Origin: Thorsellia anophelis DSM 18579
GTDB taxonomy: Bacteria > Pseudomonadota > Gammaproteobacteria > Enterobacterales > Thorselliaceae
Reading direction: 5' to 3'
Assembly (NCBI RefSeq): GCF_900111395.1
Contig: NZ_FOHV01000006.1
Location: 1-64,000, forward strand
DNA length: 64,000 nt
The notes under the pieces: model-generated
Database searches by the model: none
What the model was told of the DNA's origin: nothing
The model's input: the letters and a program-made list of their open reading frames with translations, nothing else
Made by a program: the position numbers and the translations under genes
In this document: positions 27,301-36,663 of the stretch, in pieces
Layout: every line of letters begins with the position of its first letter
How positions within the stretch are numbered: position 1 is the stretch's first letter

Positions 27301-27471
27301 GATTTCTTTAATGTTTTTTGTTAATTCAGTTGACTCATACGTAGCCTGATCATTTCCAGTTGAGTTGTTGCTAATCACTTGATTTGCATATCCCGTCCCT
27401 GTTACGAGAAGACAAGCAAACATTATTAAATATATAAGTTTATTTCTCATTGACTTTTTCACTCTATCCAT
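24358..27471 (-). CDS. Inverse autotransporter (intimin/invasin/ZirT-like) outer-membrane protein
   Basis: 1037 residues. The signal peptide is about 1-29 (FACLLVTGTGYA). A degenerate LysM-like peptidoglycan-binding stretch lies at 76-117. The beta-barrel spans about 225-450 with hallmark family strings: GRFGTAQFSLSVDE, LFSPLYD, LGLGGEYWRNYLKL, EERPAEGFDIR, LPSYPQLGGSLVYEQYFGD and DPYAVTVGLDYTPIPL. The usual barrel-passenger junction GSRYDPVDRNYDIVFEY is at 465-481. The passenger (about 490-1037) has one Ig-like domain and then a region resembling the downstream secreted proteins. It contains SIVWRYG, a Cys pair (VCENIT ... VCIIH) and FRTQTSNVDNN ... TEQGLQLSVQF at about 937-977. It lacks an invasin-like C-terminal tip domain. 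The barrel call is secure. A ZirT/SinH-like exporter role is inferred from the row of secreted proteins behind it. There is no good ribosome site at M1; M8 is an alternative start. Confidence 0.9.
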   Translation of the reverse strand: MDRVKKSMRNKLIYLIMFACLLVTGTGYANQVISNNSTGNDQATYESTELTKNIKEINETTSAAPEVSTVVLTSDNTPYQIALQNNLTLSELDKLNNGELSSKEIIKAGESVILPANSIMAKLAQPKQTTTNQKSAITLPSLGNGKKSDDESYLTQILDEVPASNYLENDAEKNAAILIEDAATRDWENFEAQNLIDDAEIWAENYVDGKVNAAKSKVLSQANSYLNKPINDLLGRFGTAQFSLSVDEKGDFTASDFKLFSPLYDVDQNLVFGQVGVHEQGSGNEERLIGNFGLGYRYDTDDYLVGGNVFIDHDFTGSNTRLGLGGEYWRNYLKLAVNYYAPLSDWKSSEVLLDFEERPAEGFDIRTQAYLPSYPQLGGSLVYEQYFGDEVAYFGLENRQSDPYAVTVGLDYTPIPLITTNAGYTLGKSGEAQAQFDLDLNLQLGVPIEQQLDPSRVADLRTLKGSRYDPVDRNYDIVFEYRAKALEVEIKAIEAVIPVRTEAQIVKVRISNESNIVNHVWYRFDEITQAWNAVADESDSSIERLDDLRNSVGKYKYKLFVKTETGATGVSNTVEVEVIAGQGATLDNMMEDDVSYVSSNTTWDDIDNINELETNPIYNNKFIKLYYQTEEYLPDSYEIELFAASRDIERQKITLLPEDEIASYMSSNPNVMMVGIKKAVDADPEDPAKHKGWYIYVLADNALLDVGEMQINFEFDALTRDDLTGQPVVSSNIENGTFYSNSFEPNIFANMYVELSVIDLGQIPSTTTRSARFMSNNDELINFEQTVCENITNYESRILSKTTYKIATLDGKVLPSEAGNKSVEMIDYAESKPAYVDHYYGVCIIHTKSEVLGGETVEVIIPEDPIVLNEDVQNSIVWRYGIDDAPDLYSKGNVDLRDFESDEQGIQEILTYPQDETKGARIARYNGLEGCRARMIFRTQTSNVDNNEFVWGDLGKDAVEQWTEQGLQLSVQFNTIDMNDGRVLPEIDPICPSYTDLVSITDDAKDQFIKSGRFDENNIENDTLLPTSNGDYVGVWH

Positions 27472-28126
27472 GAATTAAGTTCTATTGGATTATTTTTAGT
27501 TTTTTAAAATTGCAAGCTTCCGTGAAACAAATTTAACCAACTACTTAACTTTTTTACTATTTACCCAATGCTATTAAGTGTATTGAGGTATGGTTCTCAG
27601 TTAGCGAATTGACTACCATTTTACTTCTTAACAGTTACAATTGATTTGTTACTCAACATTAAAAATTCACTAGTTAAATTACATTTCGTCTTATTTTACT
27701 ATATCTTTATTACAAATTGAAATGATTTACATAGATATGTGGGGCACACCTCATTTAAAGTAACCTTTGGTTACAATTTGTTCACATTGACTGGTTGTAA
27801 CTTATTATTTTTTTTATATTTTCCCTTTTAGGTATTACATAAAATACACAACTTCTTTTTTTGTAAAGTTTTGAGGAGCAACGTAAAGAAAGCATTGTTC
27901 ATAAGGGTTTCTTTATTGTTTTGTCTATTTCATCTGCTAACAAAATCATTCTTGGCGTTATCTGATTAACCCCAAGCCTCATTTGTGCAATTTTTTTATT
28001 TTTACAACCACTCACTTTCTGTATTTATATTCAGTTTATTTTGAAGAACTCATGAAATGAGTATTTAACATTATGGGCGTTATTGATATGATAGTTTTAC
28101 GTTGCTTACTTATATAGAGGATGACT
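27472..28126. other. Divergent control region between autotransporter locus and proA
   Basis: About 650 AT-rich bases with no gene. It should carry the leftward promoter of the surface locus and the rightward promoter of proA, but no unambiguous -35/-10 pair was found for either. It includes the dyad at 27760-27774 and a weak TAAAGAAA/TTTCTTTA hairpin (27884-27915). proA's ribosome site AGAGG ends at 28120. Confidence 0.4.
27760..27774. promoter_or_regulatory. Perfect dyad GTAACC-TTT-GGTTAC, possible operator
   Basis: A 15-base perfect inverted repeat in the divergent control region, 289 bases before the autotransporter start. A related half-site, GGTTGTAAC, follows shortly at about 27793. 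The size and symmetry suit a dimeric repressor or activator site. The regulator is not identifiable from sequence. Confidence 0.35.
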
Positions 28127-29506
28127 ATGCAAAGCTTACAATCACAGTTACCAACAGAGGATGAAATTAAAGCAAACCTCATTACAATTGCACAAAGCGC
28201 AAAAATCGCCTCTTGGCATTTGGCTAAACTTAACACCTCTCAAAAAAATGCGTTTTTACTGGCTTTAGCGGATGTTCTTGAGTTAAATGAATCTAAAATA
28301 TTAGATGCTAATCAAAAAGATATAGCTTTAGCTAAAAAGACTAATGTCAGTGAAGCTATGTTAGATAGACTTCTTTTGACTCCTTTACGCATAACACAAA
28401 TTATTAATGAAGTTCGGCATGTGGCAAGTTTATCTGATCCTATCGGCATTACTTTAGAAGGAAAGCTATTAGATAGCGGTCTTAGGCTAGAAAAACGTTC
28501 TGTACCTTTAGGTGTCGTTGCGGCTATTTACGAGGCCAGACCTAATGTCACTATTGATGTGGCATGTTTGTGTTTTAAAACTGGTAATGCAGTTATATTG
28601 AGAGGTGGTAAAGAAACCATTCATACTAATCGTGTACTAATAGAGATCATTCAAGAGACACTTTCAGGATTTGGTTTACCCATCCATGCTATCCAAGGAA
28701 TATTAGAACCAGATAGAGAGTATGTGAATACATTACTCAAATTAGACAGTTATATCGATATGCTTATTCCTCGTGGCGGGGCAAGTTTACATCGTTTATG
28801 TAAAGAGCACTCAACTATTCCTGTTATTACAGGGGGAATAGGTGTATGCCATATCTATTTAGACAATCAATACTTTGCACTTTCAGACAATAGCGATAAT
28901 GATATACATTCCTTATCATCAGAAAAGATAGCCTCAGCATTATCAATCATTGATAATGCCAAGATACAACGCCCAAGCGCTTGTAACAGTCTTGAAACAT
29001 TATTAGTCCATAATGATATTGCAGAGGTATTTATCCCTAAACTTTATCACTATTTATCTGATAGAACCGTTACATTGCGGGTATGTGAGAAAGTTGCAAC
29101 TATACTAAAATCAAATATCGCCATTGATGAAGGTGAAATATTACCAAAGTACGTTAAACCGGTAACGAACTCTGACTATGCTGAAGAATCACTAGGGCTG
29201 CTTTTGAATGTGAAAATTGTTGGTACCATTGATGATGCAATCGACCATATACGAACTTATGGCACACATCACTCAGATGCAATACTGACCCAAAATATGA
29301 AAACAGCCGATTATTTTATAGATTCGATTGATTCTGCTGCGATATACGTCAATGCAAGCACTCGGTTTACTGATGGGGCTCAGTTTGGTTTAGGAGCAGA
29401 AGTTGCAGTCAGCACTCAAAAACTCCATGCCAGAGGTCCAATGGGGCTTGATGCATTGACGACTTATAAATGGATTGGGCGTGGAGATGATAGTATTCGT
29501 CAATAA
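28127..29506 (+). CDS. proA: Gamma-glutamyl phosphate reductase (glutamate-5-semialdehyde dehydrogenase)
   Basis: Second step of proline synthesis: reduces gamma-glutamyl phosphate to glutamate-5-semialdehyde with NADPH in the cytoplasm. Family strings are clear: [43 protein letters not shown], the catalytic-Cys segment [13 protein letters not shown], and the C-terminal [26 protein letters not shown] and [18 protein letters not shown] start at ATG 28127 (MQSLQSQ) because the AGAGG ribosome site ends at 28120 and directly abuts the earlier ATG at 28121. That gives 459 residues, longer than the roughly 417 of E. coli ProA, mainly through a hydrophilic insert ([14 protein letters not shown]) before the catalytic Cys. 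proB is not adjacent, unlike the usual proBA operon. Confidence 0.93.
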   Translation: MQSLQSQLPTEDEIKANLITIAQSAKIASWHLAKLNTSQKNAFLLALADVLELNESKILDANQKDIALAKKTNVSEAMLDRLLLTPLRITQIINEVRHVASLSDPIGITLEGKLLDSGLRLEKRSVPLGVVAAIYEARPNVTIDVACLCFKTGNAVILRGGKETIHTNRVLIEIIQETLSGFGLPIHAIQGILEPDREYVNTLLKLDSYIDMLIPRGGASLHRLCKEHSTIPVITGGIGVCHIYLDNQYFALSDNSDNDIHSLSSEKIASALSIIDNAKIQRPSACNSLETLLVHNDIAEVFIPKLYHYLSDRTVTLRVCEKVATILKSNIAIDEGEILPKYVKPVTNSDYAEESLGLLLNVKIVGTIDDAIDHIRTYGTHHSDAILTQNMKTADYFIDSIDSAAIYVNASTRFTDGAQFGLGAEVAVSTQKLHARGPMGLDALTTYKWIGRGDDSIRQ

Positions 29507-29630
29507 GATGAGCTGCCACGCAAAGTTTTTTACTTTTAGGAATTTACTTCACTCCTTTTCATGTTAAAGTAAGTACATATATTTATGAGAATTTGTTACA
29601 AACTATTGTAGAGAAACGTTGGTCGCAAAA

Positions 29631-31718
29631 ATGAAACAAGAAAAGTTGTATATTGAAAAAGAACTAAGCTGGCTTGCCTTTAATGACAGAGTACTTCAAG
29701 AAGCGGCTGATAAAAGTAACCCTATTATCGATAGGATGCGTTTTTTGGGGATCTACGCAAATAACTTAGATGAATTTTATAAAGTTAGATTTTCTGATCT
29801 GAAAAGTCGTGTGGTAATAGGCGAAGCGCAAGGTACCGGTAAAGCCCTCAGGCATTTATTAAAGAAAATTCAATCGAAAGCTGTAAAGAGTGACCAGCAG
29901 TTCGATCAGATATACTCGAATTTATTGATTGAGCTTGCGCGTCTACATATATTTTTAGTCAATGAACAACAGCTCACTGAAAAGCAGATCAAATGGTTAA
30001 GAGATTATTTTAAACATAATATCAAACAACATATTATCCCAATTCTCATTAATAACGATACAAGACTCATTGATTTTCTAAAAGATGAGTATACGTACCT
30101 TGCTGTTGAAATTGTACAAGATGAGAAAATAAACCATGCTTTATTAGAAATACCAACAGATAAAGTTCCTAGATTCATAAAATTACCACCTGAGCCTTTA
30201 AGTCGGCGTAAAACAATGATCTTAGCTGACAACATATTAAGATTATGCCTAGACGATATCTTCCAGCCATTTTTCGATTTCACAGAAATTCATGCTTACT
30301 CAATGAAAATGACCCGAGATGCAGAGTATGATTTAATCACAGAGGTTGAATCAAGTTTGCTTGAAATCATGTCATCAAGCTTAAAACAAAGGCTCACTGC
30401 AAAACCTGTAAGGTTTGCTTACCAACGTGAGATGCCAGATGAAATGGTCAAGCTTTTGATGGAAAAATTAGCATTAACATCGTATGACTCAGTGATCCCT
30501 GGCGGTAGATATCATAATTTTAGGGATTTCATTAATTTCCCCCATATTGATAAACCATTTTTACAAAATAAACCATTGCACTGTTTAACCCATAATAATT
30601 TTAATGCGTTTCGTAATAAATTTATGGCAATTAAGCATCGCGATATTTTATTGTACTACCCTTATTATACATTTGATCATGTCTTACAATTATTGCACCA
30701 AGCTGCATTTGATCCTGATGTGCTTTCAATCAAAATTAATATTTACCGAGTAGCGAAAGATTCTAATATCTTAAACTCTATTATCCATGCTGCGTATAAT
30801 GGTAAAAAAGTTACCGTGGTTGTAGAACTACAAGCCAGGTTTGACGAAGCGGCTAATATTGATTGGGCTAAAAGACTCACCGAAGCGGGTATACATGTTA
30901 TTTTTTCCGCGCCAGGTTTAAAAATTCATGCCAAATTATTCTTAATATCACGCAGAGAAGACAATAAAATAGTAAGATATGCTCATATTGGAACGGGTAA
31001 TTTTAATGAAAAAACAGCAAAAATTTATACTGATTACTCTCTTTTGACGGCTAACCAAGAGATTGCAAATGAAGTAAGAAGTGTTTTTAACTTCATTGAA
31101 AATCCCTATAGACCTGTTACTTTTTCACATTTAATGGTTTCCCCTCAAAATAGTCGAAATAAACTTTATGAGTTGATTGATAATGAAATCGAACATGCTA
31201 AACAAGGAATTGAAGCTAAAATTATTCTGAAGGTGAATAACCTTGTTGATACAGGCCTGAGCGAAAAACTCTATGCAGCTTCAAAAGCAGGCGTACAAGT
31301 AGATTTACTTGTACGTGGCATGTGTTCGCTTATTCCTGGTTTAGAAGGAGTGAGTGATAACATACGAGCTATTAGTATTGTAGATAGGTTTTTAGAACAT
31401 GACAGAGTATACATTTTTGAAAACGGTGGGGATAAACGCATCTATATTTCATCAGCTGATTGGATGACTAGGAATATCGATTTTAGAATTGAAGTGGCGG
31501 TGCCTATTTTAGACGAAGATCTTAAAGCCAGAATATTAACCATCGTTAACTTACTTCTGAGCGATAATGTTAAAGCAAGAATCATTGACAAGGAACTCAG
31601 TAATCGTTATGCACGTGATTTAACAACGTTGAAACGCAACTCTAAAACTAAAATAAGAGGACAAATGGCAGTCTATCATTTTTTAGCTAATGAAGAGCAC
31701 GTTTCTCATTTAGGATAA
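29631..31718 (+). CDS. ppk: Polyphosphate kinase 1
   Basis: Reversibly transfers the terminal phosphate of ATP to inorganic polyphosphate; membrane-associated tetramer in E. coli. 695 residues from ATG 29631, whose start [14 protein letters not shown] matches the E. coli N-terminus; an in-frame TTG at 29619 is possible but would add four unusual residues. Landmarks: [10 protein letters not shown], the phospholipase-D-like catalytic half with [14 protein letters not shown] and [10 protein letters not shown] (the phosphorylated His lies here), [27 protein letters not shown] and [11 protein letters not shown]. The length fits the family (about 690). ppx, often next to ppk, does not follow; a small membrane protein does. 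Confidence 0.95.
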   Translation: MKQEKLYIEKELSWLAFNDRVLQEAADKSNPIIDRMRFLGIYANNLDEFYKVRFSDLKSRVVIGEAQGTGKALRHLLKKIQSKAVKSDQQFDQIYSNLLIELARLHIFLVNEQQLTEKQIKWLRDYFKHNIKQHIIPILINNDTRLIDFLKDEYTYLAVEIVQDEKINHALLEIPTDKVPRFIKLPPEPLSRRKTMILADNILRLCLDDIFQPFFDFTEIHAYSMKMTRDAEYDLITEVESSLLEIMSSSLKQRLTAKPVRFAYQREMPDEMVKLLMEKLALTSYDSVIPGGRYHNFRDFINFPHIDKPFLQNKPLHCLTHNNFNAFRNKFMAIKHRDILLYYPYYTFDHVLQLLHQAAFDPDVLSIKINIYRVAKDSNILNSIIHAAYNGKKVTVVVELQARFDEAANIDWAKRLTEAGIHVIFSAPGLKIHAKLFLISRREDNKIVRYAHIGTGNFNEKTAKIYTDYSLLTANQEIANEVRSVFNFIENPYRPVTFSHLMVSPQNSRNKLYELIDNEIEHAKQGIEAKIILKVNNLVDTGLSEKLYAASKAGVQVDLLVRGMCSLIPGLEGVSDNIRAISIVDRFLEHDRVYIFENGGDKRIYISSADWMTRNIDFRIEVAVPILDEDLKARILTIVNLLLSDNVKARIIDKELSNRYARDLTTLKRNSKTKIRGQMAVYHFLANEEHVSHLG

Positions 31719-31798
31719 ATGAGTATACATTCAAAATTAAAAGCCATTACCCGTACGCATCATTTTTCCTTTTGTAGTCGTCTATTTTAGGAGTGTCT

Positions 31799-32284
31799 AT
31801 GACAAATTCACCTTCCCTATTTGCTCGTATCAGTCGCATTAACAATCGCCGTAATCTGATATTTTGGCTCTATGCAGTAAGCTTTATTCATTTAGCTACG
31901 GGGATATTCCTAACACAAATGAGCGATGCGCCTTTTTTCGAATTCTATCACTTACAAATTGAACGATTTTTCTGGCCAGAAGGCGCTCCTGGGAATGCAA
32001 GGCAACTACAGATCTGGTGGATGGAATTGATGGGCGCAACTTTACAATATTTATCTATTTTGATGCTCTTACTCGTTTACCTTGGTCATACATTGGTTAG
32101 GCCAATTATATGGTTTGGTTTACTTGTTGCTTTTTTAGTTTGGGTACCACAAGACATTTATGTTTCTATCACAACAAGAACATACTTTCACCTTATTGTG
32201 AATATTATTGCAACCATTACTATTGTTCCTCCCTTAATAATGCTTATTATAATTGACCGAAAAAAAATCAAAAATACTCAGTAG
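31799..32284 (+). CDS. Small four-helix membrane protein, unknown function
   Basis: 161 residues from ATG 31799, set by AGGAG at 31789-31793; the in-frame GTG at 31793 overlaps that ribosome site and is less likely. Four hydrophobic segments are visible: about 20-38 (NLIFWLYAVSFIHLATGIFL), 80-98, 104-122 and 131-152, with a basic C-terminus (IIIDRKKIKNTQ). Residues between helices 1 and 2 include FFWPEGAPGNARQLQIWWMEL, a polar/aromatic stretch. It is 70 bases ahead of the membrane-anchored epimerase-fold gene and very likely co-transcribed with it. No family recognised. It may form a membrane complex with the N-terminal helices of the next protein, but this is only inference. Confidence 0.7.
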   Translation: MTNSPSLFARISRINNRRNLIFWLYAVSFIHLATGIFLTQMSDAPFFEFYHLQIERFFWPEGAPGNARQLQIWWMELMGATLQYLSILMLLLVYLGHTLVRPIIWFGLLVAFLVWVPQDIYVSITTRTYFHLIVNIIATITIVPPLIMLIIIDRKKIKNTQ

Positions 32285-32354
32285 CGTGAAACACAAATAT
32301 TAGATATATCAGCCCTAATCTGAACATTATAATTGTTGATAAAAGGAAAGCTAA

Positions 32355-33815
32355 ATGAATGATCTAGTGCTATTTAACCCCCTGTATGATTTGGTGATTA
32401 CATTATTAATTATACAAGCACTATTGGGAGCTTTTGACACAATTTATCATCACGAAATACGTGTAGCCCTCCCTCAAAAACGAAGTGCTCGCCTAGAACT
32501 ATTTATTCACAGCATTCGCTCAATGCTGTACGGACTTTTCTTTTTTCTCATTGCTCATTTTAGTATGCATGGGAATTGGGTTTTCTTGATGATAACGATT
32601 ATATTAATCGAGATAGGTCTGACCTTATGGGATTTTATCGTTGAAGACAATAGCCGAAAATTACCTGCTATAGAAAGAATACTACACACGATTTTAGCGA
32701 TTAATGGTGGTGCAATTTTTGGACTCTATTTTGTAACCTTGGCACAATGGCATAATTTTTCAACCGAAATTGTAAGTATCAATTTAGGTTGGCGTGGTTG
32801 GGTGTTAACTCTATTTGCAGTAGGTGTGTCCATTTCGGGGATTCGTGATTTGTTAGCATCTTTAAAATGGAAACAAAAGAAACCACCAGAAAACCCTTTT
32901 ATCAATCTTCCTTTTTCACGTTTTTTAATCACTGGTGGTACAGGTTTTATAGGTAGCTACTTAGTCCGTCAATTATTGGAAGCAAAACATGAAGTTGTGG
33001 TACTAAGCCGAAATCCACTTAATGCAGCTTACTTATTTAATGCTAAAGCTCGCATAATCAAAGATCTTAGTGAACTATCCTACGAAACAGAATTTGATAT
33101 TGTTATTAACCTGGCTGGTCAACCTATTTGGGGCCTTCCTTGGAGTGAAAAAAGAAAAGCTCACATCATGGCTAGCAGAGTAGGCACAACAGAGAAATTA
33201 ACCACATGGTTTAAGCAAGCGAAACATCCACCTAAATTAGTCATTCAAGCCTCTGCAATTGGCTTTTATGGTGTGAGAGACCCTAATGAAATATTAACAG
33301 AATCAAGTCAAAAAGGTTCTGGTTTTATGGCTGAACTATGCTACGAGTGGGAGCAAAGTGCTAAGCAATTTGATTCAAATAAAACTCGGCTTACCATTTT
33401 TAGGTTAGGAGTAGTATTAGGTTATGGTGGAATATTCCCACTTATGCTCTTACCCTATTATTTTGGTTTAGGAGGTAAAATCGGTTCTGGAAGCCAAATT
33501 ATGAGTTGGATACATATTGAGGATGTAATGGGTACTTTTGCCCATGCAATAGCAAATCCTAATGTCAATGGCACCTATAATTTAGTCGCGCCAGAAACGC
33601 TTAGCCAAGCAAAATTTGCCCTAATAGTTAGTCAGTGGGCTAAGAGACCTTTATTACTAAACATACCAGCTAAGCCTATTTCTAAATTACTTGGTGAGAT
33701 GTCAGAATTAATTATTGATGGTCAAAATGTCAGTAGCATCAAATTAATTGAAAGTGGGGTTATATTTAAATACCCGACCATGTTAGATACATTAAATGAA
33801 ATTCGTACAAAATAA
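32355..33815 (+). CDS. TIGR01777-type (YfcH-like) SDR epimerase-fold protein with N-terminal membrane domain
   Basis: 486 residues; AAGGAAAG precedes the ATG. Residues 1-185 hold several hydrophobic helices (LVITLLIIQALLGAF, SMLYGLFFFLIAHF, VFLMITIILIEIGLTLWDF, LHTILAINGGAIFGLYFV, GWVLTLFAVGV). From about 193 comes an extended-SDR domain: FLITGGTGFIGSYLVRQLL (NAD(P)-binding Rossmann motif), NLAGQPIWGLPWSEKRKA, QASAIGFYG, MAELCYEWE, RLGVVLGYGG and MSWIHIEDVMG, the typical TIGR01777/YfcH series. E. coli YfcH is only the SDR half (about 297 residues), so this is a membrane-anchored fusion. The substrate is unknown in the whole family. It is probably in an operon with the four-helix protein at 31799. 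Confidence 0.8.
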   Translation: MNDLVLFNPLYDLVITLLIIQALLGAFDTIYHHEIRVALPQKRSARLELFIHSIRSMLYGLFFFLIAHFSMHGNWVFLMITIILIEIGLTLWDFIVEDNSRKLPAIERILHTILAINGGAIFGLYFVTLAQWHNFSTEIVSINLGWRGWVLTLFAVGVSISGIRDLLASLKWKQKKPPENPFINLPFSRFLITGGTGFIGSYLVRQLLEAKHEVVVLSRNPLNAAYLFNAKARIIKDLSELSYETEFDIVINLAGQPIWGLPWSEKRKAHIMASRVGTTEKLTTWFKQAKHPPKLVIQASAIGFYGVRDPNEILTESSQKGSGFMAELCYEWEQSAKQFDSNKTRLTIFRLGVVLGYGGIFPLMLLPYYFGLGGKIGSGSQIMSWIHIEDVMGTFAHAIANPNVNGTYNLVAPETLSQAKFALIVSQWAKRPLLLNIPAKPISKLLGEMSELIIDGQNVSSIKLIESGVIFKYPTMLDTLNEIRTK

Positions 33816-34748
33816 GAATATGGCAACGCAGTAAGTGCTGTCATGAGTATAACCAATCTAGTGCCCTTATATCCCCGCCTGATTGGGAAAGGGTTTACAG
33901 ACACTTAGCTAACAATTTGATAAATGCGTCTAAAATAACAGAATAACAATATCAAGAGCATTTTATCTAATGCACTGTTTAGGCTATTTTGGAAAAGATC
34001 ATTAAACGTTACTACTGCGCAGCGAATATGGAATGAAATGATTCCGGCATATTATCTAAATATTTGTGCTAATCGCTGCACTAACAATTGATATCATGAA
34101 AAAGAAAAGTAGAATAAGTCTTTAAAATAAAATTAATTCTGCAGTTATCCGTTAATCATATTAGTTTGTGATGAGCTAGATATCAATTTAATGTAACGTG
34201 ATATAATGTAACCTATTTTATTCTGTCTGATAGATAGTTTTCAAATTGCCGTGACCTAGATGATAAAATAATTTAAATAGACCACTTTTTGACTTTAACG
34301 ACTAGTAAAAATGCACAATCAGGCAAATAATCTCTATTTTATTTGCACTTAGGTCTATCAATTTTTCATCCTCTTTTTTAAAGACAGTATAATGAAATAG
34401 AAACTCATTTAAACTCTTTACGAAATAATAAATCTTAAACTCATTATTTAATCAAATATTTACTGCTAATCTAATCCAATACACTACCCTGATGATTTTG
34501 ACTTAAACAAGTAAATTACGCATTAACAGAAAAACCACTATAGTTTTGGATTAACTCTGGTTCAGTATCATTTTGATACCACTGCAGGTTTGCAGCATTT
34601 TTTACAATACGTAAATACTTTTCTTTAAATCATTTCTAATCTTTTCCACTTAATTATTCTTTAAAACGTTGCCGATAGCTAATTTCAAGCATTTAAATTT
34701 TCGAATCTACACTCTACTTTAAAAATGTTAAGACAATGATCATTTGAT

Positions 34749-34762
34749 TTGATCTAAATCAA
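34749..34762. promoter_or_regulatory. FNR binding site ahead of cydABX
   Basis: TTGATCTAAATCAA is a perfect match to the FNR consensus TTGAT-N4-ATCAA. Its centre lies about 47-53 bases upstream of the TATAAT element at 34803-34808, so roughly 60 bases before a start site predicted from that element, the usual class I activator distance. In E. coli FNR represses cydAB under strict anoxia. Here the spacing would suit activation, but the start site is not known. Confidence 0.75.
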
Positions 34763-34802
34763 CCGTTTCGCAATTGTTAATTTATTGCAGGAACTTCTTA
34801 AC

Positions 34803-34808
34803 TATAAT
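34803..34808 (+). promoter_or_regulatory. Likely -10 element of the cydABX promoter
   Basis: A consensus TATAAT sits in TTAAC-TATAAT-GTTAAC, itself flanked by near-repeats reminiscent of ArcA half-sites (TTAAC at 34798 and GTTAAC at 34809, spaced 12 rather than the usual 11). No good -35 lies 17 bases upstream, which suits an activator-dependent promoter served by the FNR box. It implies a leader of about 265 bases before cydA. Confidence 0.5.
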
Positions 34809-35080
34809 GTTAACTAGTTATTATTGGGTTGTAGTGCTTTAATTACTAAGAAGTAAAACATAAGGGATTCAAGCTAATGATACTTTATATTTTATCCATT
34901 TCTAATAATATGAATGGGCAAAATCCGATATGAGAATACACTCATGTAGATTGAAGTTTTCAATACGTAAAAATCAACTTTTACGCAACACAAACGATTC
35001 TTGCAAAGATAAATAAACGAGTTTGAATAGACACGTTTATCTTTTTGTATTGAATTTTTCTTAAAACCGCTGGAGGTCAA

Positions 35081-36661
35081 ATGTTAGACGTCGTAGAACT
35101 CTCTCGATTACAGTTTGCCTTGACAGCGATGTACCACTTTTTATTTGTGCCATTAACACTAGGGTTAACCTTTATTTTGGCAATTATGGAAACGACGTAC
35201 GTCCTGACAGGTAAACAAATCTATAAAGACATGACCAAATTCTGGGGTAAGCTATTTGCAATTAACTTTGCACTTGGCGTTACAACAGGTTTGACTATGG
35301 AATTCCAATTCGGTACAAACTGGTCACGTTATTCTCACTATGTTGGAGATATTTTCGGTGCGCCACTTGCAATCGAAGGTTTGATGGCTTTCTTCTTAGA
35401 ATCAACTTTAGTTGGCTTATTCATTTTTGGTTGGGACAGACTATCAAAATTACAACATCTTACCGTAACTTGGCTAGTCGCATTAGGATCAAATTTATCC
35501 GCTCTTTGGATTTTAGTCGCTAATGGTTGGATGCAACACCCTATTGGTTCTGAGTTTAACTTCCTAACCTACCGTATGGAAATGAGTAGTTTTGCTGAAC
35601 TTATTTTCAATCCAGTGGCTCAAGTTAAATTTGTGCATACTGTTGCTGCAGGCTATACAACAGGCGCTATTTTTGTTCTTGCAATCAGTTCATACTATTT
35701 ATTAAAAGGCCGCGATTTTGCTTTTGCTAAGCGTTCATTTGCGATTGCAGCGACTTTTGGTCTGGCTGGTATTTTATCTGTCATCGTGCTAGGTGATGAA
35801 TCTGGTTATGAGTTAGGTGACGTTCAAAAAGTTAAACTTGCAGCAATTGAAGCTGAATGGGAAACTCAACCACCTCCAGCTGCGTTTACCTTATTTGGTT
35901 TTCCTGACCAAGATAATATGACAAATCATTTTGCAGTAAAAGTGCCTTGGGCATTAGGCATTATTGCAACTCGTTCACTAGATACACCAGTACTTGGAAT
36001 TCGTGAACTAAAAGAGCAACATGAAGATAGAATTCGTAATGGGATGATTGCTTATGATGCCCTGCAACAGCTTCGTAATGGTAATCAAGATGCTAACGTA
36101 ATGGCGCAATTTGAAGCGACAAAAGATGACCTTGGCTATGGCTTATTACTTAAACGTTATAATGACAAAGTTATAGACTCAACTGAAGAACAAATCTTAC
36201 AAGCAACAGAAGATTCAATTCCAAGAGTCGCACCATTATATTATTCATTTAGAATAATGGTATTAGCTGGATTTTTAATGCTATTTTTATTTATGGCTGC
36301 AACTTATGTTACGCTTAAAAATAAAATTGGCGAGAAACGCTGGTTACACAAATGGGCACTTTGGAGCTTACCTCTTCCTTGGATTGCAGTTGAAGCGGGC
36401 TGGTTCGTTGCAGAATATGGTCGTCAGCCTTGGGCAGTTGGAGAGATATTACCTACCCATATAGCTGCGTCAAACTTAACGACAGGCGATTTACTCTTTT
36501 CGATGGGGCTTATTTTAGCGTTATATACCTTGTTCTTAATTATCGAAGTTTACCTAATGCAAAAATTCATACGCATTGGACCAAGCACATTAAAAACAGG
36601 TCGTTATCACTTTGAGCAAAATAATACCTCAAGTTTAGCTAATCCAGCTGCAGGAGCCTGA
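35081..36661 (+). CDS. cydA: Cytochrome bd-I ubiquinol oxidase subunit I
   Basis: 526 residues, nearly collinear with E. coli CydA (522). Quinol-binding, haem b558/b595/d-carrying subunit of the high-oxygen-affinity terminal oxidase in the inner membrane. Visible: [20 protein letters not shown] with the haem b595 ligand His19, [36 protein letters not shown] containing the b558 ligand His186, a long Q-loop ([20 protein letters not shown] through [12 protein letters not shown]), [12 protein letters not shown] with the b558 Met ligand, and [17 protein letters not shown] lies 6-7 bases before the ATG. The long Q-loop places it with the proteobacterial bd-I type, not the short-loop CIO type. First gene of cydA-cydB-cydX. 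Confidence 0.98.
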   Translation: MLDVVELSRLQFALTAMYHFLFVPLTLGLTFILAIMETTYVLTGKQIYKDMTKFWGKLFAINFALGVTTGLTMEFQFGTNWSRYSHYVGDIFGAPLAIEGLMAFFLESTLVGLFIFGWDRLSKLQHLTVTWLVALGSNLSALWILVANGWMQHPIGSEFNFLTYRMEMSSFAELIFNPVAQVKFVHTVAAGYTTGAIFVLAISSYYLLKGRDFAFAKRSFAIAATFGLAGILSVIVLGDESGYELGDVQKVKLAAIEAEWETQPPPAAFTLFGFPDQDNMTNHFAVKVPWALGIIATRSLDTPVLGIRELKEQHEDRIRNGMIAYDALQQLRNGNQDANVMAQFEATKDDLGYGLLLKRYNDKVIDSTEEQILQATEDSIPRVAPLYYSFRIMVLAGFLMLFLFMAATYVTLKNKIGEKRWLHKWALWSLPLPWIAVEAGWFVAEYGRQPWAVGEILPTHIAASNLTTGDLLFSMGLILALYTLFLIIEVYLMQKFIRIGPSTLKTGRYHFEQNNTSSLANPAAGA

Positions 36662-36663
36662 TT

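Larger units (their letters stand above)
33816..35080. other. 1.27-kb gene-free region upstream of cydA
   Basis: No open frame with a credible ribosome site and no recognisable decayed protein on either strand. Two small adjacent hairpins, GTATCA/TGATAC (34565-34579) and CTGCA/TGCAG (34582-34595), are followed by TTTTTT at 34598-34603, which could be a weak plus-strand terminator for an unrecognised small RNA. The right end carries the FNR box and promoter elements of cydAB. The base composition is more AT-rich than the flanking genes. Confidence 0.5.

Noticed and set aside
28036..28236. 66-codon minus-strand frame overlapping the proA start
   Set aside because: Antisense to proA, no ribosome site, no motif.
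34798..34814. ArcA box (TTAAC ... GTTAAC) around the cyd -10
   Set aside because: Direct-repeat spacing is 12 rather than about 11 and only two half-sites are seen; mentioned only as reminiscent.
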